Assembly: GCA_040878035.1 (NCBI GenBank)
Contig: JBBDMX010000053.1
Coordinates: 1 to 64,000, forward strand
Length of the DNA stretch: 64,000 bases
Origin: JBBDMX01 sp040878035
Lineage (GTDB): Bacteria; Planctomycetota; Phycisphaerae; Phycisphaerales; Phycisphaeraceae
Direction of reading: 5' to 3'
Shown: positions 1 to 8,090 of the stretch, piece by piece
Layout: each line of letters starts with the position of its first letter
How positions within the stretch are numbered: position 1 is the first letter of the stretch
Program-made: the position numbers and the translations under genes
Notes under the pieces: generated by a model
What the model was told of the DNA's origin: nothing
What the model saw: only the letters and a program-made list of their open reading frames with translations
Databases searched by the model: none

Positions 1-197
1 TGCGCTGGCGCAGGGCGGCGCTNNNNNNNNNNNNNNNNNNNNNNNNNNNNNNNNNNNNNNNNNNNNNNNNNNNNNNNNNNNNNNNNNNNNNNNNNNNNNN
101 NNNNNNNNNNNNNNNNNNNNNNGCGCTGGCGCAGAGCGACGCTGCGCTGGCGCAGAGCGACGCTGCGCTGGCGCAGAGCGACGCTGCGCTGGCGCAG
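1..197. repeat. 21-bp tandem repeat around an assembly gap
   Basis: Three perfect 21-nt units (123-185) and a 12-nt partial copy (186-197) begin GCGCTGGCGCAG. A variant copy lies at 2-22, left of the gap. Read in the frame starting at 123, each unit would give the heptad A-L-A-Q-S-D-A, and the frame stays open to 665, but nothing downstream looks like protein. Each unit contains the small palindrome GCGCTGGCGC. Whether this is coding (a heptad or coiled-coil repeat) or intergenic cannot be decided because the left part is missing. Confidence 0.9.
23..122. other. Assembly gap of 100 N
   Basis: Exactly 100 unknown bases, the usual placeholder for a scaffold gap of unknown length. It falls inside the 21-bp tandem repeat, so the repeat is the likely cause of the break and the true array may be longer. 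Confidence 0.98.
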
Positions 198-609
198 ATG
201 AACGCGGATTCGGCTTTCTCCTGCACCCTCCACCCTGCACTTTGCATCCTACACCGGGCGCTTCGCCTGATTCACCGCCAAGGACGCGGAGTGCGCGGAG
301 TGCGCGGAGTGCGCGGAGGATACAAAGAGGAAGTAACCGCGGATGAACGCGGATTCGATCCTCGTTCTTCATCCTTCACCCTGCACCTTGCACCCTGCAC
401 TGAGCGCTTCGCCCCTCTCCACCTTACACTTTGCACCTTGAACCGGGCACGTCGCCCCGCGATGCCCCCTTATCCGCCCTCCCCTTATCCGCCCTCCAGA
501 ACGAACCTTCCGGGAACCGAAAAATGTACTTATCCCATTTCGGCCCCCAGACGCAACCGTCCGATGGCCGCGAAGCGGAACACACCGCCGCGCAGTGGAC
601 CGCGACAGA
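198..609. repeat. Intergenic degenerate repeat region
   Basis: No convincing gene. A loose module (GATGAACGCGGATTCG followed by CACCCTGCAC/TTTGCA runs and CGCTTCGCC) occurs at 196-270 and again at 341-415. A 10-bp unit GAGTGCGCGG is repeated three times at about 289-318. The CCGCGGATGAACGCGGAT motif at 337-355 has relatives next to the vsr stop (51003-51027, opposite strand) and at the murJ stop (63520-63545). Confidence 0.6.
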
Positions 610-1017
610 TTAGGCTGTCTTCAGCGATCTGGCTGTGTTGGCAAGAGATTTTGAAAGGCGACTAACAAAGGTAGCTTCCAACTTGGTGAAGTTGGCAATG
701 GTTGTCGTGAGGTCTGCTTGCTCGTCTGGCACAAATGTTTTGATCGGCTTCCGTATTTCGTCCGCTTCGTTTACACGTTCCTTATCCAGATCTGTGAGCA
801 TGATCTGACAAAAAGCCACCTGCTCTCTATGCGTCGAGTCAAGAGCAGCAATTGTCATTTCCTTCATGCTTTGGAGCGTGTGCATCTCTACCGATTCCGG
901 TGCCTTCGCAGAAATGCTGGGTAAAGACTCGCGCAATGACAAGAGGTTTCGGATCGCGTCAACTTCTCGCAGAATCGCACCAGCCCAAGTCGCGGAAGCT
1001 GCGATGATCGCGGGCAT
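610..1017 (-). CDS. Hypothetical helical protein
   Basis: A 135-residue reading frame of unknown function. The protein is mostly charged, helix-forming sequence with a short hydrophobic N-terminus (IIAASATWAGAI), so it could be membrane-anchored at its start. ATG 1017 is the only usable start: the frame is closed by a TAG a short way upstream, although the open stretch before the ATG also reads hydrophobic (FIVSFF), which hints that a 5' part may have been lost. Base composition is visibly less G+C-rich than the surroundings, as is common for acquired genes. No family recognised. Confidence 0.45.
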   Translation of the reverse strand: MPAIIAASATWAGAILREVDAIRNLLSLRESLPSISAKAPESVEMHTLQSMKEMTIAALDSTHREQVAFCQIMLTDLDKERVNEADEIRKPIKTFVPDEQADLTTTIANFTKLEATFVSRLSKSLANTARSLKTA

Positions 1018-1139
1018 CCAAGTTTGGAAGAAAGAAACTATGAAAGCCGGGTCTCCCCCGCGGTGGTCCTACCGTCGCGCCGTTGGCTGCACGCAAAGTC
1101 ACTTGTGCAATTGGTGCGGGCGGCGCGTAGTGCCGCGCG

Positions 1140-1346
1140 TCATAGCTTGGCATCGGGGGAAAGCTCCACGACCTGCTTGGTGAAGTCTTTGGCCTGCTGG
1201 GGCTGAGCCAGGCGCGGGCTGTGAATCCGCGGGCCGCGAGGGAGCGCTGGTGATGGTTCGACCAACTCGCGCAGCTTGGCCTGCACCAAAGCGAGTTCTG
1301 CCGCGCTGAGGCGGGGCAGCTCCGCAATGATTTCAGCGGTACTCAT
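1140..1346 (-). CDS. Small antitoxin-like protein
   Basis: A 68-residue protein starting MSTAEIIAELPRLSAAEL, the pattern of small helical antitoxin-like proteins common in planctomycetes and cyanobacteria (an N-terminal helix, then a variable tail). No toxin partner is evident; the downstream frame at 610-1017 is not a known toxin. There is no Shine-Dalgarno, but a perfect TATAAT (complement of 1354-1359) ends 7 nt before the ATG, which suggests a leaderless transcript. Function is inferred only from its general look. Confidence 0.6.
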   Translation of the reverse strand: MSTAEIIAELPRLSAAELALVQAKLRELVEPSPALPRGPRIHSPRLAQPQQAKDFTKQVVELSPDAKL

Positions 1347-1353
1347 GATGCAA

Positions 1354-1359
1354 ATTATA
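1354..1359 (-). promoter_or_regulatory. TATAAT box, probable leaderless start
   Basis: A perfect -10 hexamer lies 7 nt upstream of the ATG at 1346, placing the expected transcription start at or next to the A of the ATG. No ribosome-binding site precedes the gene. Confidence 0.5.
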
Positions 1360-1389
1360 GCATCAGCGCCATGGGGTCGATAGCGCTTC

Positions 1390-1480
1390 CATGCTCGCCC
1401 TCTCCATCCGCCCCCGGAAGCCCGCCCCCCCGGAAGCCCGGCCCCGGAAGTAGCCCCCGCCCCCGGAGATTGGAGAGCGG
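1390..1480. repeat. GC-rich tandem repeat CCCCGGAAGCCCG
   Basis: About three imperfect 12-16 nt copies of CCCCGGAAGCCCG lie between the antitoxin-like gene and the ABC-F gene. No gene is seen here. Confidence 0.55.
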
Positions 1481-1520
1481 CGCATTAAGACGGTGGAACT
1501 GCGGTCGCGGAGGATGACGA

Positions 1521-3353
1521 TCACTGCTGCTTGGTTTCCAGTTCCGCCCAGCGTTCGTAGAGCCGGGCGACCTGGGCCTGGGCGGTGTGCAATTCGTTGC
1601 AGCACTCCTGCAGGCGGCGGTGGTCGGCCAGGATCGTGGGGTCGTTCACCTGGGCCTCCAGGGTGTTGACCTCCGCCTCGGCCGCCAGAATTTGATTTTC
1701 GATGCGGTCCCACTCGCGCTGCTCGTTATAGGAGAGCCGGCGTGCCTTGGCGGCGCCCTGGGGCTTGTCCCGGGAAGTGTCGGGCGCGGCATTGCTGGCT
1801 GCGGCTTTGACCGGCGCCGGACTCCGGGCCCGGCGCTGCTGGACCGCCAGCCACTGCGCGTAGTTGGGCGAGAAAGACGCGGCGCCCTGGCCATCCAGGC
1901 CCAGCACCTGGGTCGAGAGCCGGTCGAGCATGAAGCGGTCGTGCGTCACCAGCACCACGGCCCCGGGGAAATCCGCCAGGCTCTCCTCAAGCACCTCCAG
2001 CGAGGCGATGTCCAGGTCGTTGGTCGGTTCATCGAGGATCAGTAGATCGGCCGGCTGGAGCATGAGGTTGGCGATGAGGATGCGTGCCTGCTCGCCGCCG
2101 GAGAGGTCGCCCACGGACACCTTGAGTTGGGCCGTGTCAAATAGGAATCGCTTGGCCCAGGTGTTGATGTGCACGGCCCGGCCGCGGAAGAAGACTGTGT
2201 CGCTGACCGGGCAGAGGGCATCGCGGAGGGATTGGCGGGGGTCCAGGTCCTCGCGGTGCTGGGTGAAGGTCACCACGCGCAGGCCGTCGGCACGTTTGAT
2301 GGTGCCGGCATCGGGTTCGGTCTCCCCGGCGAGGATGCCCAGCAGCGTGGTCTTGCCGCTGCCGTTAGGGCCCAGCAGTCCCAGGCACATGCCCGGCGAG
2401 AGGGTCAGGTCCAGGTTCCGAAACAGGGTGCGGCCGCCCAGCCTCTTGCTGAGCCCCCCGGCCACCAGGAGGTTTCGCGTCTGGCGGCCGGTGCCGGCGA
2501 AGGCGATGTCCGCGGCCCTGCCCGCCGACGAGGCGTTGCGCTGCCGCAGGTCGGCCAATTCCGTCTGGCGCTGGCCGGCGTCCTGAATGCGGCCCTTGGC
2601 CTTGGTGCGCCTCGCCTTGGCGCCGCGGCTGAGCCAGGCGATGTCCTGCCGAACCTTGCTCGCCAGCGATTGCTCCTGCTTGGCCTGGGCGTCGAGGAAC
2701 TCGGCGCGGCGGCGCAGGAACTCGCTGTAGGGTCCCTGCACCGTGAACGTGCCCTGCGGATAGGCGCGGCTCAGCTCCAGCACGCGCGTGGCGGCGGCCT
2801 CCAGGAAGTAGCGGTCGTGGCTGACGACGATCAAGGCAAACGGTGCAGCCTCCAGCAAGTCCTCCAGCCAGAGAATGCCTTCCAGGTCCAGGTGATTGGT
2901 GGGCTCATCCAGGAGCAGGAGGTCGGGCTCCAGCGCCAGCTCACGGGCGATCGAGAGCCGCTTGCGCCAGCCGCCGGAGAGTTCGGCGGCAGGCTGGTCC
3001 GGCCGGGTGAAGCCCACGCGTTCCAGGGCCTGCGTGGCCAGCGTCTGGGCCTCGTGCTCTTCGTGCCCGCGCGGCAGGAGCGCATCGGCCACCACGCTCA
3101 GCGGTGTGGCCCCGGCCAGGAAGGCATCGGCCTGCGGCACATAGCCCAGGCGCAGACCCTGCCGCCGCACCAGCTCGCCGGTGTTAGGCAATTCCAGCCC
3201 CGCCAGCAGCTTAAGCAGGGTGGACTTACCCGAGCCGTTGGGTCCGATGACACCCAACCGCTCGCCGACGGCCACGCCCAGCGACACGCCCTCAAACAAG
3301 GGGCGGGCGCCAAAGGACTTGCTCAGGGATTGACAACTCAAAAGCATGGACAT
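1521..3353 (-). CDS. uup: ABC-F family ATPase, Uup type
   Basis: A 610-residue soluble protein with two ABC ATPase modules and no membrane segments. Module 1 has Walker A GPNGSGKST (about residues 37-45), signature LSGGWRKRLSIA and Walker B LLLLDEPTNHLD. Module 2 has GPNGSGKTT, LSGGEQARI and LLILDEPTNDLD. The two are joined by the charged linker expected for ABC-F proteins. After module 2 comes an Ala/Pro-rich linker and a C-terminal coiled coil (from about 530 to the end), the Uup-type tail that binds DNA or ribosomes. ABC-F proteins act on the ribosome in translation; Uup also affects transposon excision and Holliday junction metabolism. Length and architecture are normal. Confidence 0.93.
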   Translation of the reverse strand: MSMLLSCQSLSKSFGARPLFEGVSLGVAVGERLGVIGPNGSGKSTLLKLLAGLELPNTGELVRRQGLRLGYVPQADAFLAGATPLSVVADALLPRGHEEHEAQTLATQALERVGFTRPDQPAAELSGGWRKRLSIARELALEPDLLLLDEPTNHLDLEGILWLEDLLEAAPFALIVVSHDRYFLEAAATRVLELSRAYPQGTFTVQGPYSEFLRRRAEFLDAQAKQEQSLASKVRQDIAWLSRGAKARRTKAKGRIQDAGQRQTELADLRQRNASSAGRAADIAFAGTGRQTRNLLVAGGLSKRLGGRTLFRNLDLTLSPGMCLGLLGPNGSGKTTLLGILAGETEPDAGTIKRADGLRVVTFTQHREDLDPRQSLRDALCPVSDTVFFRGRAVHINTWAKRFLFDTAQLKVSVGDLSGGEQARILIANLMLQPADLLILDEPTNDLDIASLEVLEESLADFPGAVVLVTHDRFMLDRLSTQVLGLDGQGAASFSPNYAQWLAVQQRRARSPAPVKAAASNAAPDTSRDKPQGAAKARRLSYNEQREWDRIENQILAAEAEVNTLEAQVNDPTILADHRRLQECCNELHTAQAQVARLYERWAELETKQQ

Positions 3354-3763
3354 CGGGGCGAAAGTCTAGCAGAGGTGCGGTGCCCGCATTTCCGCGGTTC
3401 AAAGGACAGAGACCTTTGATTAACCACCAAGACACCAAGGACACCAAGAAGAGGCAGGAAGAATATCAACACGATGACACGAAGGAAGATCCTAATTCAT
3501 AACTATTTGCCGTTCCTGATTGTGCTTGATCCATCTTCTTCGTGCCTTCGTGTCTTCGTGTTCATTTTGCTTTCTTGGTGTTCTTGGTGTCTTGGTGGTC
3601 CAATCCGGCTTCTCGAAGGTCTGGACAGCCTGGCACTCGGAGTGTGTCGCCGGTGACGATGGCGTTGATTGGTTGCCGGTGGCGTGCCGAACAACGCGGT
3701 TTGGCGTTGCCTACTCACTGGGGTTCATGTGGATCATGCGCAGGCAGGGTGTCGCAGCGGTGG
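3354..3763. other. Intergenic region with hairpin repeat
   Basis: 410 bp between two minus-strand genes. It is largely occupied by the palindromic repeat at 3422-3599. No gene is supported in the rest. Confidence 0.7.
3422..3599. repeat. Palindromic repeat family A, copy 1
   Basis: Nested inverted repeat. The outer arms (3422-3450 and 3572-3599) are runs of the 9-nt unit ACACCAAGG/CCTTGGTGT; the inner arms (about 3468-3490 and 3533-3562) are runs of the 8-10 nt unit CACGAAG/CTTCGTG. The second copy at 12870-13049 has the same order and sequence. Confidence 0.85.
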
Positions 3764-5206
3764 CTACGCCTCATGAGCCGCCGGTACGATCGTAGGCTCG
3801 GCTTCGCCGGCGGCGACCATGCGGCGCTTGAGCGTGGCCGCCAGTTCGCCGCGCACGGTGGCCAGCGCCGGGTCGGCGACGAGATTGTTCCGCTCGTGCG
3901 GGTCGGCGGGCAGGTCGTAAAGAAAAGTCTCGACGTAGCGCTCGGCGCCGGGAGCAGTGGTGCCCTTCATCACTTCCAGCGGCACGCCTACGGCGTACTT
4001 CCAGCGCGCGGTGCGAACGGTGCGGCCGATGTGACTCTCGCTGATCTGGGCGAATACTTCCCGCGGCCAGTCCTTGGCGCTACCGTCGATCAGTCCCTGG
4101 ATCGGCCGGCCGTGCATGACGGGCAGGGCCTCGGCGCCGGCGGCGGACAGCACCGTGGCCGGCAGGTCGATCAGGCTTACAAGTTGGTCGATTTTCTGGC
4201 CGGCGGCGATCCCGGCCAAGCTCGAAGACGAGCATGGCCGGGCTTGCGGTGAAGACTCGCGGGGTCGGGCTTGCGCAAAGCCCGGGCCGTGCATGATCAG
4301 TGGTACGCGCAGGCAGGCTTCGTGACACGATCGCTTGTATTCGCCGTTGCGCGTGCGGAAGTGCGAGCCGTGGTCGCTGGTGTAGATGACCAGCGTGTTG
4401 TCCCACAGGCCCAGGAGTTCGAGCTGGGCGCGGATGCGGCCGACGTTCTGGTCCAGGCTCCAACAGCAGCCCAGGTAGTCGGGGTAGTGCTTCTTCCAGT
4501 CCCCCTTGGTTCCCGCCAGGTCGCCGGGCGTCGGGTAGCTGGCGAAACGCTGCTTGGAGCCGATGGGCCCGATGTAGCGGTCCAGGTCGTTCTGGTGGTG
4601 CGGCTCGATGTAGCTGGCGAACATGTAGAAGGGCTTGTCGTTGAGCGTGGGACTGCTGGCATAGTCGCGCAGGTAGTCGAGCACGAAGTTGGTCATGGCA
4701 TCGACGCGGTAGCCTTCCCAGTCCACGCGGTTGCCGTCGCGGTCGAAGACGAAGCCTTCGTAGCCGTGGCTGGTGAACTCCAGGACGTCGCTGCCCATCC
4801 AGTAGTCGTCGAACCCGCCGCGGCGCTCGGGGGGCACGGCCGTGGTGCGATAGGGGTGCTCTTCATCGGCCGCCAAGTGCCACTTGCCGATGTAGGCCGT
4901 GGTGTAGCCGGCGGCACGCATCTGCTTGGCGACGGTGGGCTGATCCACCGGCAGGGCGCGATTGTTGATGTAGCAGCCCGTGGCGGTGGGATACAGGCCC
5001 GACTGAAGCGACGACCGGCAAGGGCCGCACACCGGCTGACAGGTGAATGCATGCTCAAAAAGCACGCCCTCGGAGGCCAGGCGATCCAGGTTCGGCGAGA
5101 TCGGCAGCGTTTGCCCGTAACAGCCCAGCGTGTCCCAACGCTGCTGGTCGCTGAGGATGAAAAGGATGTTGGGGCGTCGCCCGGGGGACGGGGGGGAAGT
5201 AGCCAT
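3764..5206 (-). CDS. Sulfatase (FGly type), arylsulfatase family
   Basis: A 480-residue alkaline-phosphatase-superfamily sulfatase that hydrolyses sulfate esters, probably of polysaccharides. The N-terminal metal-binding region is NILFILSDQQRWDTLG. The formylglycine motif C-x-P-x-R is CGPCR at residues 60-64, so Cys60 should be oxidised by a formylglycine-generating enzyme not encoded here. YTSDHGSH supplies later metal ligands. No signal peptide is visible, so location is unclear. About 27 residues (PRESSPQARPCSSSSLA) between MHGPG and IAAGQKIDQLVSLID are encoded by an in-frame palindromic repeat at 4209-4288. The ATG has no Shine-Dalgarno, but TACAAT lies 7 nt upstream. Confidence 0.92.
   Translation of the reverse strand: MATSPPSPGRRPNILFILSDQQRWDTLGCYGQTLPISPNLDRLASEGVLFEHAFTCQPVCGPCRSSLQSGLYPTATGCYINNRALPVDQPTVAKQMRAAGYTTAYIGKWHLAADEEHPYRTTAVPPERRGGFDDYWMGSDVLEFTSHGYEGFVFDRDGNRVDWEGYRVDAMTNFVLDYLRDYASSPTLNDKPFYMFASYIEPHHQNDLDRYIGPIGSKQRFASYPTPGDLAGTKGDWKKHYPDYLGCCWSLDQNVGRIRAQLELLGLWDNTLVIYTSDHGSHFRTRNGEYKRSCHEACLRVPLIMHGPGFAQARPRESSPQARPCSSSSLAGIAAGQKIDQLVSLIDLPATVLSAAGAEALPVMHGRPIQGLIDGSAKDWPREVFAQISESHIGRTVRTARWKYAVGVPLEVMKGTTAPGAERYVETFLYDLPADPHERNNLVADPALATVRGELAATLKRRMVAAGEAEPTIVPAAHEA
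4209..4288. repeat. Palindromic repeat family F inside the sulfatase
   Basis: Core CCCGGCCAAGC...GCATGGCCGGGCTTG (4211-4246) with central GAAGACG, followed by a second GC-rich hairpin. The core is nearly identical to 61823-61858 inside the VanZ-MurJ gene. It is in frame with the sulfatase and adds about 27 residues. Confidence 0.85.
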
Positions 5207-5586
5207 GGCGGGGATTGTAACCGGTGAGAAGATGACAGGGTGATGGAAGGTCTTTCAGAGGCCCCGCTATTTCGTCAAGGCTGAAATTCGGTGGCGCCAG
5301 TCGAAGCCGCAAACCAGGCCAAGCGGCGTCCCCCCAAGTCTGGGGGGTCAGTCCGCCCTGTCTGGAACAGAGTTTCCAGCCCGGTCGCGGCTCTGGCCGA
5401 AGGAACTCAGCAGCGATTTGGGGTAAGATGTCACAAGTTTACTGTGAGCAACGTACCCATGGTGGCCCTTTGCGCTAACCCGACCGCTCGTCCGCGCCCC
5501 ATCAAGGGCAAGGCGGTGGCGTGGATGAAGACCTGCTCGCAGCTCTAGCGCCGCCTTTACGGCGCTCATTCGAGGTGGAAATCATT
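5207..5586. other. Divergent intergenic region
   Basis: 380 bp between the divergent sulfatase and DXS genes. A perfect small hairpin of six C and six G (5330-5335 and 5342-5347) is present. No gene is supported. Confidence 0.5.
5214..5219 (-). promoter_or_regulatory. TACAAT box before the sulfatase
   Basis: A -10-like hexamer 7 nt upstream of the ATG at 5206, with no ribosome-binding site between them; a leaderless-transcript pattern. Confidence 0.4.
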
Positions 5587-7587
5587 ATGGCCGATACGCT
5601 CCTGTCGTCGATCCGTTCGCCCGCTGACCTCAAAAAGCTGGCGATCGATCAGCTCCCGCAACTGGCGGAGGAAATGCGCCAGGCGATCTGCCAGGCGGTG
5701 TCCAAGAGCGGCGGCCACCTGGCGCCGAACCTGGGCGTGGTCGAACTGACCATCGCCATGCACTACGTGTTCGACTTCGGCCATGATCGACTGCTCTTTG
5801 ATGTCGGTCACCAGTGCTACCCGCACAAGCTGCTCACCGGCCGGCTGCCCATGCTGGCCAAGCTGCGGCAGCGCGACGGCATGGCGGGCTTTCCCGAGCC
5901 CCGCGAATCGCCGTTTGACCTCTTTAGCGTCGGCCACGCCGGCACCGCCATCAGCACGGCCGTGGGCATGGCGCGCGGCGACCTGATCAACGGCCAGGCC
6001 GACCGCAAGACCGTCGCCATCATCGGCGACGCCTCGATCGTCAACGGCATCGCCATGGAAGGCCTCAACAACGCCGGCACGCTCAAGCGGCAGTTCCTGG
6101 TCGTCCTCAACGACAACGGCATGTCCATCGCCAAGCCGCAGGGCGCCATGGCGCAGTATTTCGACCGCATCCGCGTGAGCCCGGCCGTCGAGCAGTTGCG
6201 CAAGCGCGCCCACGAGATCATGCAGCGCATGCCCTACGGCCGGGAAATCGAGGGCCTGTCCCACCGCGCCGGCGAGGCCGTCCGACACGCCATCCACCCC
6301 GGGCACATGTTCGAGCAGTTCGGCTTGGTGTGCGTCGGCCCGGTCGATGGCCACGACCTGCCCACCCTGGTGGACATGTTCAACCAGCTCCGGGACCTGG
6401 ACTACCCCGTCCTCCTGCACGCCAAGACCATCAAGGGCAAGGGCTTCGACTTTGCCACGTGCGATCCGACCAAATTCCACTCGCCCAGCCCCTTCATGGT
6501 CGAGGGCTGCCGCGTCGAGATGAAGAAGTCCGGCCGGGCGTTCACCAGCGCCTATGCCGACATCATGATCGACCTGATGAAGCAGGATGAGAAGATCGTG
6601 TCGGTGACGGCGGCGATGCCCGACGGCACGGGGCTGAGCAAGGTCATGCCGCTGTTCCCCGAGCGGACGTTCGATACGGGCATCTGTGAGAGCCACGCGA
6701 TGGACATGTGCGCGGGCATGGCCAAGGCGGGCTTGAAGCCGTTCTTTGCCGTGTACTCGACCTTCGCCCAGCGGGCGATCGACCAGGTGTTCCAGGAGGT
6801 CACGCTCCAGGGCCTGCCGGTGCGGCTGTGCCTGGACCGGGCCGGTTTCGTCGGCGACGACGGCGCGGTACACCACGGCTTCATGGACGTGGCGATGTTC
6901 GCCAGCCTGCCGGGCATCGTGCTCACGGCGGCGAGCGACGAGCCGAATCTGCGTGCGGTGCTGGAGTTCATGCGCACGCATGACGCGGGAGCCTCGGTGA
7001 CGCGCTACCCACGTGCGAATGTGCCGGAGAAGCCGCTGCAAAGCGAGGTGCCGGCGTTCGAACTGGGCAAGGCGAACTTCATCTACCGCACCGGCGGTGC
7101 GAGTGATCCGGTCTCCCAAATCCGAAATCCGAAATCCGAAATCCGAACCTCCCCCCTGGCCATCCTCGCCTACGGCACCGAAGTCTACGACGCCCACGAA
7201 GCCATCGTGAACGAATTGGAATCACAGGGCTACGACGTGGCGTTGTATGACGCGCGCTTCGCCAAGCCGGTGGACATCGAGCTGGTGCAAACGCTGGTGG
7301 AAGCCGGCATCCCGGTGCTGACCGTCGAGGATCACGCCCTGCGTGGCGGCTTTGGCGCCTGCGTGCTCGAAGCCTGCAACGATCGGCACATCCCCACCGA
7401 CCTGATCCACCGCCTGGCCATGCCCGAGCGCTGGATCTATCAAGCCAGCCGCAAGGCGCAACTGGCCGAGACGGGCCTGGACGCCGCCGGCATCGCCCGC
7501 CGGGTGCGGGAGATCCTCGACCGGCCCGTGCCCGCCACGCCGGAGGTGCATGTGACGATCGGTGAACGGGTCAAGGCATCGCGGTAA
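5587..7587 (+). CDS. dxs: 1-deoxy-D-xylulose-5-phosphate synthase-like transketolase
   Basis: A 666-residue thiamine-diphosphate enzyme condensing pyruvate and glyceraldehyde 3-phosphate in the MEP isoprenoid pathway. Visible landmarks are GGHLAPNLGVVELT, FDVGHQCYPHKLLTGR, GDASIVNGIAMEGLNNAG...NDNGMSI (the ThDP-binding region, with GDA where GDG is usual), the GICESHAMDMCAGMAKAG block and a transketolase C-terminal domain. ATG 5587 is preferred over an earlier in-frame ATG at 5521 because GAGGTGG (5573-5579) lies 7 nt upstream and the protein then starts at the family position. About 20 residues (VSQIRNPKSEIRTS) before LAILAYGTEV are encoded by a CCGAAATC tandem repeat. A DXS-like paralogue of other specificity cannot be excluded. 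Confidence 0.87.
   Translation: MADTLLSSIRSPADLKKLAIDQLPQLAEEMRQAICQAVSKSGGHLAPNLGVVELTIAMHYVFDFGHDRLLFDVGHQCYPHKLLTGRLPMLAKLRQRDGMAGFPEPRESPFDLFSVGHAGTAISTAVGMARGDLINGQADRKTVAIIGDASIVNGIAMEGLNNAGTLKRQFLVVLNDNGMSIAKPQGAMAQYFDRIRVSPAVEQLRKRAHEIMQRMPYGREIEGLSHRAGEAVRHAIHPGHMFEQFGLVCVGPVDGHDLPTLVDMFNQLRDLDYPVLLHAKTIKGKGFDFATCDPTKFHSPSPFMVEGCRVEMKKSGRAFTSAYADIMIDLMKQDEKIVSVTAAMPDGTGLSKVMPLFPERTFDTGICESHAMDMCAGMAKAGLKPFFAVYSTFAQRAIDQVFQEVTLQGLPVRLCLDRAGFVGDDGAVHHGFMDVAMFASLPGIVLTAASDEPNLRAVLEFMRTHDAGASVTRYPRANVPEKPLQSEVPAFELGKANFIYRTGGASDPVSQIRNPKSEIRTSPLAILAYGTEVYDAHEAIVNELESQGYDVALYDARFAKPVDIELVQTLVEAGIPVLTVEDHALRGGFGACVLEACNDRHIPTDLIHRLAMPERWIYQASRKAQLAETGLDAAGIARRVREILDRPVPATPEVHVTIGERVKASR
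7118..7147. repeat. CCGAAATC tandem repeat inside dxs
   Basis: Four 8-nt CCGAAATC units in frame with dxs, encoding QIRNPKSEIR. The same unit forms one arm of the palindrome at 60930-61009, which also encodes QIRNPKSEIRN. Only one arm is present here. Confidence 0.8.
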
Positions 7588-7652
7588 GGTGACAGTTTCG
7601 ATGGTGGCAATTTCGCCGTGCTGTTATCGCATGCATCCGGAGGTAGTCCATC

Positions 7653-8063
7653 ATGGCGTATTTGACGTCCCGCACCGCGAGAGAACGAATCAAAGAGGCG
7701 GTCTTTGAGAAGATTGCGCCGGGCCAGCCCATCCAAATGGCGGGCCGCGAGACGTATCGTATCCTCGGATGCAAGGTCCACGCACGCTACTGTGCACAAA
7801 GTGCCGGCAATTACAAGTTCAATCTCAATCCCAATTCGCTACGGGCCGATTACGAACTCTGGATCTGTGGCACCGATGACCTGTGGTATCTCATTCCGAT
7901 CAGCGTGATCCGACAGATGTACGGTCATTCGGATGCCTATCCCGATAGGCATCACAGTGGTATCCACGTCGTATCGGTCGATTCCCGAACGCACCTTGCG
8001 GGATATGCCAGGCCAAGCGTTTCACTTGATCTCACACCCTACTGCAAAGGGGTATTGAGATGA
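7653..8063 (+). CDS. Hypothetical protein
   Basis: A 136-residue protein of unknown function. ATG 7653 is preceded by GGAGG (7640-7644) at good spacing, so translation is likely. The central segment NPNSLRADYELWICGTDDLW and the following LIPISVI resemble small nuclease-like (PD-(D/E)XK) proteins of the group I intron endonuclease type, but the match is by eye only. Base composition is lower in G+C than dxs upstream. It is followed 27 nt later by a membrane protein in the same direction. Confidence 0.65.
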   Translation: MAYLTSRTARERIKEAVFEKIAPGQPIQMAGRETYRILGCKVHARYCAQSAGNYKFNLNPNSLRADYELWICGTDDLWYLIPISVIRQMYGHSDAYPDRHHSGIHVVSVDSRTHLAGYARPSVSLDLTPYCKGVLR

Positions 8064-8090
8064 GTGTGCTGCATTCGATGAGTCTGAGCC

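Noticed and set aside
1..197. Possible CRISPR array
   Set aside because: The 21-nt units are directly adjacent with no spacers, and no cas gene is in the window.
198..665. A 155-residue plus-strand frame continuing the 21-bp repeat
   Set aside because: The sequence after 198 is repeat DNA with odd Cys/His/Pro/Arg composition; no domain or stop-site logic supports it.
2169..3419. A 416-residue plus-strand frame opposite the ABC-F gene
   Set aside because: Antisense to intact ABC motifs and rich in Gln/Gly/Ala/Arg without domain features.
5566..7197. A 543-residue minus-strand frame opposite dxs
   Set aside because: Shadow of dxs; no recognisable domain and typical antisense composition.
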